Shown here: positions 13,782 to 19,396 of the stretch, in pieces
Position numbering within the stretch: the stretch's first letter is position 1
Layout of the letters: every line of letters starts with the position of its first letter
Assembly (NCBI GenBank): GCA_023544495.1
Contig: JAMJFV010000020.1
Coordinates: 1 to 19,396 of the forward strand
From: ANME-2 cluster archaeon
GTDB lineage: Archaea; Halobacteriota; Methanosarcinia; Methanosarcinales; Methanocomedenaceae
Reading direction: 5' to 3'
DNA length: 19,396 bases
Notes under the pieces: model-generated
Databases searched by the model: none
Told to the model about the DNA's origin: nothing
Seen by the model: the letters and a program-made list of their open reading frames with translations, nothing else
Translations under genes and position numbers: made by a program

Positions 13782-15707
13782 CTAACTGTGCTTCATCTTC
13801 GTATAGTTCAGCAGCCCGCCCGCCAGTATGACCTCACGCTGTCTGTCAGAAATATCCAGGGTACATTCAATGGTGTTCGTTCCCACCTTCACAGGTAAAG
13901 CAGTGGCACCGCTTTCGATCAGTTCCCTGACCCTGCTGAACCTTATAACGTCTCCCTGCTCCATTGCATCATACCCTGCAGGGCCGGCAAATTCCAGTGG
14001 CAATATGCCAAAGTTCACAAGATTGGCCTTGTGTATCCTGGCAAAGGATTTGGCAATAACAGCCTTCACACCCAGATACATTGGTGCCAGAGCAGCATGT
14101 TCCCGACTGGAACCCTGGCCATAGTTCTCGCCGCCAACAATAAATCCGCCCTGCATCTCCTTAGCTCTGGTCGGAAAATCTGCGTCCACCTGTGAGAATA
14201 CAAACTCGCAGATTGCTGGAATGTTACTGCGCAGAGGTAGTATTTTAGGTCCTGCCGGCATGATACAATCCGTGCTGATGCCATCCTCTAACTTGATGAG
14301 AATTTTACCCTCAAGGTCCGAGGATAAGGGTTTTGCTTTTGGCAGGGGTTTGATATTCGGACCCCGTATCACTTCAACCGAGTCGGGGTTGTCTGATGGA
14401 CTGATAATCATGGAATCATCTGCCACAAAAGTATCCGGCCACACAATTTCAGGGTACTCACCCAGTTTCCTCGGGTCAGTTATTTTCCCGTTCAGGGCAG
14501 CAGCCACACATACCTCCGGACTGGCCAGGTATACACTGTCATCCATGGTACCGGAACGCCCTTCCCAGTTTCGGTTAAAGGACCTGACAGATACCGAATT
14601 CGATGGTGGGGACGAACCCAGCCCGATGCAGCCGTCACAGGTGGTCTCCATGATACGCGCACCGGCAGATACCATATCAGCCAGTGCTCCATTGCGGATT
14701 ATGGTCTCCAGTACCTGTCTGGAACCGGGTGTGATGTGAAGGCTCACATCCTGATTGACCTTCTTGCCTTTCAAAGCTTCAGCCACTATCATGAGATCCT
14801 TGTAACTGGAATTGGTGCATGAACCGATTATTACTTGCTGCACCAGAGTGCCTTCCACTTCAGACACCTTTACCACGGCATCAGGAGAACCGGGTTTTGC
14901 TATCATGGGCTCCAGTTCGTCCAGGTTTATCTCGATATGTTCGTTATATTCTGCATCGTCATCGGCAGATATTTCACGCCAATCCTCAAGCCTGCCCTGC
15001 ATCCTGAAAAACTCTTTTGTCACGTCATCTGATGGGAAGATGGAACTTGTAGCTCCCAGTTCTGCCCCCATGTTCGTGATGGTTGCCCGCTCTGGTACTG
15101 TTAAGGTGGCAATGCCAGGCCCGTAGTATTCAAAGACCTTGCCAACGCCTCCTTTTACCGTACACTGTCGCAGCATCTCCAGAATGACATCCTTGGCACT
15201 TACCCAGGGTTTAAGCTTACCGCTCAGTTTTACTCCAACCACGATTGGCATCTTCAGGTAATAGGGTGCACCGCCCATGACCACTGCCACGTCCAGGCCG
15301 CCCACTCCGATTGCAAGCATGCCGGCGCCGCCCCCGGTTGGTGTATGGCTGTCAGAGCCGATCATGGTGTTGCCTGGTTTTGAAAAACGCTCAAGGTTTA
15401 CCTGATGGCATATACCGTTACCGGGTTTTGAGTAGTAGATGCCGTATTTAAAAGCAAATGTCTGCAGAAAACGATGGTCATCGGCATTCTCAAATCCTGC
15501 CTGCAGCATATTGTGGTCAACGTAACTGACTGCCAGGGGCACCTTTACCCGTGGGATGTCAAGTGCTTCGAACTGGAGGTACGCCATGGTACCGGTAGCA
15601 TCCTGGGTAAGGGTCTGGTCTATCGTTATTGCTATCTCCCTGCCGGGGATCATCTCGCCTTCGGCGAGATGGGATGAGATTATCTTCCGGGTAATATTCA
15701 TGCTCAT
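13782..15707 (-). CDS. Aconitate hydratase, fused Aquifex-type
   Basis: A 641-residue aconitase that interconverts citrate and isocitrate using a 4Fe-4S cluster. The cluster cysteines are in GSCTNS (C297) and TCDGCIG (C357, C360). Other active-site parts are GSDSHTP (117-123), SFNRNWEGRSG (376-386), and, in the C-terminal swivel domain, ENYGQGSSREHAAL. Large and small domains are in one chain but shorter than classical AcnA (about 890 residues), matching the putative Aquifex-type class. Citrate is likelier than homocitrate as substrate, but the isopropylmalate and homoaconitate branches are related. The frame opens at 15779, but ATG 15707 has GGTGA 5 bases upstream and a TATA box about 55 bases upstream, so I start there. 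No citrate synthase or isocitrate dehydrogenase is adjacent. Confidence 0.92.
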   Translation of the reverse strand: MSMNITRKIISSHLAEGEMIPGREIAITIDQTLTQDATGTMAYLQFEALDIPRVKVPLAVSYVDHNMLQAGFENADDHRFLQTFAFKYGIYYSKPGNGICHQVNLERFSKPGNTMIGSDSHTPTGGGAGMLAIGVGGLDVAVVMGGAPYYLKMPIVVGVKLSGKLKPWVSAKDVILEMLRQCTVKGGVGKVFEYYGPGIATLTVPERATITNMGAELGATSSIFPSDDVTKEFFRMQGRLEDWREISADDDAEYNEHIEINLDELEPMIAKPGSPDAVVKVSEVEGTLVQQVIIGSCTNSSYKDLMIVAEALKGKKVNQDVSLHITPGSRQVLETIIRNGALADMVSAGARIMETTCDGCIGLGSSPPSNSVSVRSFNRNWEGRSGTMDDSVYLASPEVCVAAALNGKITDPRKLGEYPEIVWPDTFVADDSMIISPSDNPDSVEVIRGPNIKPLPKAKPLSSDLEGKILIKLEDGISTDCIMPAGPKILPLRSNIPAICEFVFSQVDADFPTRAKEMQGGFIVGGENYGQGSSREHAALAPMYLGVKAVIAKSFARIHKANLVNFGILPLEFAGPAGYDAMEQGDVIRFSRVRELIESGATALPVKVGTNTIECTLDISDRQREVILAGGLLNYTKMKHS

Positions 15708-15759
15708 TGAGTTCACCAGTAATTGAAAAGATATGAAGGTTATGTACTTTTTACCTGGG

Positions 15760-15768
15760 TTATATAGC
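15760..15768 (-). promoter_or_regulatory. TATA box of the aconitase gene
   Basis: On the minus strand this reads GCTATATAA. A transcript starting about 25 bases downstream (near 15738) would carry a leader of about 30 bases with GGTGA. This supports the 15707 start and argues against the 15779 extension. Confidence 0.6.
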
Positions 15769-15963
15769 TGATCAATCATCCTTCTAAACCTGAACTATCA
15801 AATATGTACCGATTATCTGTTCAATGCTGGTCCTTTGTGTAATTGTACCTTCCAGGACAGGAGAGAGATGTACTGAATATATACTTGATGCCAATGGGAA
15901 GGCAGACAATTATCCTGCATATATGTTCCTTATATCCTCCGAAGCATTTTTAATCCTCACCAT

Positions 15964-15972
15964 CTTATAAAG
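15964..15972 (+). promoter_or_regulatory. TATA box ahead of the 16007-16113 element
   Basis: CTTATAAAG is a close match to the archaeal TATA box. The predicted start about 25 bases downstream (near 15993) lies just before the first arm of the structured element. It could drive that element alone or a long manC leader. The preceding bases 15780-15963 show no gene. Confidence 0.5.
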
Positions 15973-16006
15973 AATCCAATGCAATATATGAAACCATTAA
16001 ATAATG

Positions 16007-16113
16007 ACTTCCTCATCGCTGGTGACTCTTATCTGATGCCTGTCACCTCATCGACCTGGTGCAGGCCTTTCTGCTCCGGGTTGAGGCGGCCAGGTACTGT
16101 ACCTCGAGGAAGT
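16007..16113 (+). ncRNA. Candidate structured RNA or manC leader, three-way junction
   Basis: A closing stem, ACTTCCTC (16007-16014) with GAGGAAGT (16106-16113), encloses two further stems: GGTGAC (16021-16026) with GTCACC (16042-16047), and ACCTGG (16054-16059) with CCAGGT (16090-16095). The last contains further pairing (GCCT 16065-16068 with AGGC 16084-16087, or GCAG with CTGC). The segment is clearly richer in G and C than its flanks and follows a good TATA box. It ends about 150 bases before manC. I match it to no known RNA family. A rival reading is a degraded gene end on the other strand. Confidence 0.35.
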
Positions 16114-16178
16114 GAGTAGTGTCGGATGATGCTTATAGCATTGATCAGTACGCTGGTGTTCTGGTGCGATAACCAAAT
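16029..16178 (-). pseudogene. Possible degraded C-terminus of a metal P-type ATPase
   Basis: One minus-strand frame reads WLSHQNTSVLINAISIIRHY followed by about 28 residues and a stop at 16029-16031. The first part resembles the last membrane helix of heavy-metal P-type ATPases (H-x-x-S-T-x-L-V-x-x-N-x-x-R), but with two residues missing. There is no start codon or upstream domain, so if real it is a remnant. The resemblance is weak and short, and the segment overlaps the candidate RNA structure. Confidence 0.25.
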
Positions 16179-16263
16179 TTTATTTGAGCAATAAACTGAA
16201 AAAATCCATACAATAACATTGTGTTAGATCAGAAAAAGATTCAGTAAAAGGAGTGATATGTAC

Positions 16264-17631
16264 ATGAAATCTATCATTTTAGCTGGTGGATCTGGTACCC
16301 GGCTTTGGCCACTGAGCAGAGAACAATATCCCAAACAATTCTTAAAGTTCGGGCGATCATCCCTGTTTCAGGACACAGTAAGACGGTGTATTCAGTTATC
16401 CGATATTTCTGAGATATTTGTGGTCACAAATGAATCTCAGAAGTTCTTTGTACAGGGACAAATGGAAGAAATGGGATTCGACTTTCATTTAGAGAATATT
16501 CTCATTGAACCTGAAGGGAAGGGTACGTTACCTGCCATTTTTTTCGGGATCTCTGAAATTGTTAAAAAATTTGGAAGGTCTGTCGTGGGAGTATTTCCAT
16601 CAGATCACATCATGGATACCAGTGCAATTACCACGATTCAAAATGCCAGGGAACTGGCAGAGGATTATCTCATCACGTTCGGGATCGTTCCAAAATCTCC
16701 CCATTGTGGTTACGGATATATAAAGCCCGATACGTCTGTGAAGATGGGATTTACCGTTGCAGAATTTATTGAAAAACCTGATGAGGAACTGGCAAAGAAG
16801 TACGTGGAAAAAGGTTATCTATGGAACAGTGGGATGTTCCTGTTCGACACTGACCGCTTCCTGTCAGAAACAATCGAACATTCCCCGGATATAGTACATG
16901 AGTTCAGATCAGGGAAGAATATCGATGAGATCTATAGAAGTGTTCAGCCCATATCTATTGATTACGGTCTTATGGAAAAGTCTCAAAATGTGGCAGTAGT
17001 CGAACTGAACTGTAACTGGAGTGACGTAGGTAATTTCGATTCGATGTTCGAAGAATTCGAGAAAGATGAACAAAACAACGCAGTGTTCGGTAATGAAGAT
17101 GCGTCAATGAACTCATCGGGCAATATTATCCTGTCCATGGATCCTAAATTGATCTCATTGATCGATGTCGACAATATGGTAGTGGTCAATACTCCCGATG
17201 CTCTGCTTGTGTGTCCAAGGGAGAGCTGTGAGAAAGTGAAGGATGTTGTGAATACCCTTAATGAACGGCAGGATGAACGGGCAATTTTTCACAGGACGGT
17301 GTACCGCCCGTGGGGTTTCTATACTTTAATGGAGAATTCTGAACGATACCTGATAAAAAAGATCACGGTAATTCCCAATAAAACATTGAGCCTGCAGCTT
17401 CACCACCACCGTAGTGAGCACTGGGTTGTAGTATCAGGCACGGCATGCGTGATGAAAGGAAAGGAAAAGTTCTTCCTGCACAATGGTGAAAGTACCTTCA
17501 TAAAATCGGGAGTGAAGCACAGGCTCTCAAATCCTGGAAAATTCCCGCTGGAGATCATTGAGGTGCAGCTGGGAGAATATGTTGGTGAGGATGATATCAT
17601 CAGGTTCGACGATGATTATGGAAGGGTCTGA
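16264..17631 (+). CDS. manC: Mannose-1-phosphate guanylyltransferase / mannose-6-phosphate isomerase
   Basis: A 455-residue bifunctional enzyme that makes GDP-mannose for glycan, S-layer or polysaccharide synthesis: the isomerase interconverts fructose-6-P and mannose-6-P, and the guanylyltransferase joins mannose-1-P to GTP. The nucleotidyltransferase signature is LAGGSGTRLWPLSREQYPKQ (6-25), followed by VFPSDH, FIEKPD and YLWNSGMFLF. The C-terminal cupin (about residue 347 on) begins YRPWGFYTLMENSERY and has the metal-binding LHHHRSEHW. Both domains are complete. ATG 16264 has a near-perfect GGAGTGAT 6 bases upstream; the in-frame ATG at 16258 abuts that site. A phosphomannomutase gene is not in the window. 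It is convergent with the MFS gene. Confidence 0.95.
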   Translation: MKSIILAGGSGTRLWPLSREQYPKQFLKFGRSSLFQDTVRRCIQLSDISEIFVVTNESQKFFVQGQMEEMGFDFHLENILIEPEGKGTLPAIFFGISEIVKKFGRSVVGVFPSDHIMDTSAITTIQNARELAEDYLITFGIVPKSPHCGYGYIKPDTSVKMGFTVAEFIEKPDEELAKKYVEKGYLWNSGMFLFDTDRFLSETIEHSPDIVHEFRSGKNIDEIYRSVQPISIDYGLMEKSQNVAVVELNCNWSDVGNFDSMFEEFEKDEQNNAVFGNEDASMNSSGNIILSMDPKLISLIDVDNMVVVNTPDALLVCPRESCEKVKDVVNTLNERQDERAIFHRTVYRPWGFYTLMENSERYLIKKITVIPNKTLSLQLHHHRSEHWVVVSGTACVMKGKEKFFLHNGESTFIKSGVKHRLSNPGKFPLEIIEVQLGEYVGEDDIIRFDDDYGRV

Positions 17632-17673
17632 GAGGGACTTATTTGTAGATCTATTCAGGGAGGAAACATGGTA

Positions 17674-17719
17674 TACTATATATAGTACGGTAAAATATTC
17701 AAGTACGGTAAAATATTCA
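17674..17719. repeat. 18-base perfect tandem repeat beside a 14-base palindrome
   Basis: AGTACGGTAAAATATTCA occurs twice without a gap at 17684-17701 and 17702-17719. The first copy overlaps the end of the palindrome TACTATATATAGTA (17674-17687). The second copy includes the stop codon of the MFS gene. It fills the gap between convergent manC and MFS genes. It may be recent slippage or a paired binding site; no T-run terminator is evident here. Confidence 0.75.
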
Positions 17720-19087
17720 CCTGATCGTTCCTCTGGCAAGGGATGCAAATATCCCGATAAAACACAGACCCGCAAATAATAAGAAAGCAGCCCTTACACT
17801 TTCAACAAATGGAGCATAATATTCCGGTGTTATCTGGGCCCTGCCGATAAATAATGCAAATAATAACATGGCAATTCCCATACTCAGCATCTGCCCCACC
17901 AGCCGCGTCGTACCGAGTGTTCCGGAAGCAATTCCATAATATCTCTTTTCCACACTGGTCATTATCGCATTGGCGTTGGGTGAAGAGAACAGAGCATACC
18001 CAAAGCCAAGTAAGATCAGGTTGAGTACAATGAATGTCAGGGTCGTTTCAGTGTCCAGTAGGGAGAACAGGAATAGCCCAATTGTCATTACTGCCATGCC
18101 CATTGAAGCCACTGCTCGCGGCTCGACCCTGTCTGAGAGCTTACCTGCCATAGGTGAGAGGACCGTCATCACAAAAGGCTGTGCCACCAGCACCATACCT
18201 GCACTTTGGGGGGGCATTCCCTTAATATACTGGAGATAGAGGCTTAAAAGGAACGAGACCGCAAACGTGGCAGAATATTGGATAAGAGCTGCCAGATTGG
18301 AGAACGTAAAGGTCCTGTTACTGCTGAAAATGTTCATATCCACAACTGGATGATCCACTTTTTTTTCCCAGGAGATGAACAGCACTATCCCTGCAATACC
18401 GAAAAGTACCAGCCAGGCACCCGGGATAGAGGGGAGCAGGGAAAGACCGTACATGAGAGATACCAGTGCAATTCCGTACATGATCGAACCTCTCAGGTCA
18501 AAACGTTCCCCTTGTGCATCTGCCCATTCCCCCTTCATTTTCCAGATGGTGAAGAAGATAACGATCAAGCCGAGAGGAACATTTACCAGAAAGATACTCC
18601 GCCACCCGAAATGCTGGGTAAGGAAGCCGCCAAGGAATGGTCCCAGGGTAAGCCCCAGATAGACTGCCGCAACGTTTATTCCCAGGGCCCGTCCCCGCTC
18701 TCCCACCGGGAATACTGATGTCACAATGGCAACAGCGGTCCCGAATATCATTGCACTTCCCATTCCCTGCACGATCCTGAAAATGATAAGGACAATGACC
18801 GAAGGTGATAATGCGCAGAGGAATGAAGAGACCGTAAATATCACGATGCCATAGATGAATATTTTTTTCCTTCCATAGATATCTGCTATTCTCCCGAATG
18901 GGACCAGGAACACTGCAGCGGCCAGTAAATACGATGTGGCGATCCAGCTCAGCAGCACAGCATCCACAGAAAATTCGATGTCAATGTACCTGAGCGCAAT
19001 AACCACGGATGAGCCCATGAAGGGGGTAAGGAATGATGCCAGTGTGGCGGCTATGAGTGCGGATGTCTTAGCCTGGCCTTCATCCAT
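17717..19087 (-). CDS. MFS transporter, DHA2-type multidrug exporter
   Basis: A 456-residue inner-membrane protein, almost entirely hydrophobic helices, consistent with 14-helix drug:H+ antiporters. Motif A is GRIADIYGRKK (65-75), after the second helix; FRIVQGMGSAM carries the conserved R-x-x-Q-G of motif B; and the antiporter motif C region is LTLGPFLGGFLTQHFGWRSI. The sequence is intact to a basic end, LARGTIR. Substrate cannot be deduced. ATG 19087 has GGGAGG 6 bases upstream and overlaps the stop of the upstream NADAR-family gene by 8 bases, so the two are cotranslated; the ATG at 19108 lies upstream of that ribosome site and is unlikely. Confidence 0.9.
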   Translation of the reverse strand: MDEGQAKTSALIAATLASFLTPFMGSSVVIALRYIDIEFSVDAVLLSWIATSYLLAAAVFLVPFGRIADIYGRKKIFIYGIVIFTVSSFLCALSPSVIVLIIFRIVQGMGSAMIFGTAVAIVTSVFPVGERGRALGINVAAVYLGLTLGPFLGGFLTQHFGWRSIFLVNVPLGLIVIFFTIWKMKGEWADAQGERFDLRGSIMYGIALVSLMYGLSLLPSIPGAWLVLFGIAGIVLFISWEKKVDHPVVDMNIFSSNRTFTFSNLAALIQYSATFAVSFLLSLYLQYIKGMPPQSAGMVLVAQPFVMTVLSPMAGKLSDRVEPRAVASMGMAVMTIGLFLFSLLDTETTLTFIVLNLILLGFGYALFSSPNANAIMTSVEKRYYGIASGTLGTTRLVGQMLSMGIAMLLFALFIGRAQITPEYYAPFVESVRAAFLLFAGLCFIGIFASLARGTIR

Positions 19088-19396
19088 TATTTGCCTCCCG
19101 CAGTTCATCCCTTACCTGCATGAGCAGGACACCCATCCTGTCCAGCCCCTTCACCCCCCAGTACCTGTCTGTAGGCGAATCCTCGTGCAGACGGGCATCA
19201 CCGGTATCCAGCAGTTTTCTGGCAAGTTCCTGGTGCTGGCCGAACTTGGCCCGGAGTGCCGATAACATGATACTTTCTTTTATTCCGTCCCAGTCTGGCG
19301 GCAGTGGTCTGGTCCATGCAAGTTCTTTGGCATCCATGGGTTTGGGGGCCAGCCGTATCTTCTCTTCAAGGTCAGTACCGGAATGCTTCATTGACT
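19080..19396 (-). CDS. NADAR family protein (N-terminus outside window)
   Basis: The visible 105 residues match the C-terminal two thirds of the NADAR family (YbiA-like N-glycosidases acting on ADP-ribose-type or riboflavin-intermediate N-glycosides). Key pieces are KESIMLSALRAKFGQHQELA, LLDTGDARLHEDSPTDRYWG and GVLLMQVRDEL. The first ATG (19391) is not the true start: family members continue upstream with an E-H-x-x-Q segment, and here the frame stays open to the window edge, with MKHSGTDLEEKIRLAPKP as the internal helix that normally follows. The gene is therefore cut by the window rather than truncated. It overlaps the MFS gene by 8 bases. Bacterial and eukaryotic relatives can reverse guanine ADP-ribosylation of DNA; whether this one does is unknown. 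Confidence 0.85.
   Translation of the reverse strand, partial: SMKHSGTDLEEKIRLAPKPMDAKELAWTRPLPPDWDGIKESIMLSALRAKFGQHQELARKLLDTGDARLHEDSPTDRYWGVKGLDRMGVLLMQVRDELREANNG

Noticed and set aside
15708..15779. 24-residue N-terminal extension of the aconitase
   Set aside because: It overlaps the TATA box, while GGTGA lies 5 bases before ATG 15707.
15979..16119. 46-codon plus-strand frame through the three-way-junction element
   Set aside because: Cysteine-, serine- and arginine-rich without domain-like pattern, no ribosome site; the base pairing explains the composition better.

Overview
The window looks like chromosomal DNA from a methanogen-lineage euryarchaeon of the Methanosarcinales type; an ANME-2-like anaerobic methanotroph is possible but not shown. 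The reasons are a DUF1699 protein (a family I know mainly from Methanosarcinales), the archaeosine enzyme RaSEA, a stand-alone GMP synthase subunit B (the split archaeal form), an archaeal dihydropteroate-synthase-like protein, and AT-rich TATA-type promoters with GGTGAT/GGAG ribosome binding sites. I see no rRNA, tRNA, CRISPR array, insertion sequence or phage gene. The lineage call is an inference from gene families; no search was run.

Layout. (1) 1-5054, minus strand: a tight five-gene operon reading leftwards: membrane protein, MoxR AAA+ ATPase, DUF58 protein, BatA-like von Willebrand A (VWA) membrane protein, and a second VWA-like membrane protein cut by the window edge. Genes overlap or sit a few bases apart, and two use non-ATG starts (TTG, apparently CTG). 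By family analogy this is a MoxR/VWA chaperone or metal-insertion module at the membrane; its client is unknown. (2) 5343-5732: DUF1699 protein, ending in a hairpin terminator and convergent with RaSEA (5791-6819). (3) 6985-8997, minus strand: guaAB followed by a helical protein with a duplicated zinc ribbon. (4) 8998-9387: AT-rich, with a 122-bp nested inverted-repeat element and a possible operator in front of a winged-helix regulator (9388-9678). (5) 10011-11871: a small unknown protein followed by the DHPS-like protein. (6) 11872-13749: small genes and much non-coding DNA: a two-helix membrane protein, a 138-residue unknown, a 52-residue ORF, a TM2-like membrane protein, and several hairpins. 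(7) 13782-15707: fused Aquifex-type aconitase. (8) 15708-16263: a GC-richer island that can fold as a three-way junction and also carries a possible degraded gene end. (9) 16264-17631: bifunctional GDP-mannose pyrophosphorylase/phosphomannose isomerase, convergent with a DHA2-type MFS exporter and a NADAR-family protein cut by the right edge.

The genes are mostly housekeeping (purine, pterin-like, citrate-pathway and nucleotide-sugar metabolism, tRNA modification), not an obvious defence or mobile island. I did not find a clear new multi-gene system. The best candidates for something undescribed are the structured intergenic elements at 9107-9228, 11986-12041 and 16007-16113, the guaAB-linked zinc-ribbon protein, and the 52-residue ORF with its own terminator-like hairpin.
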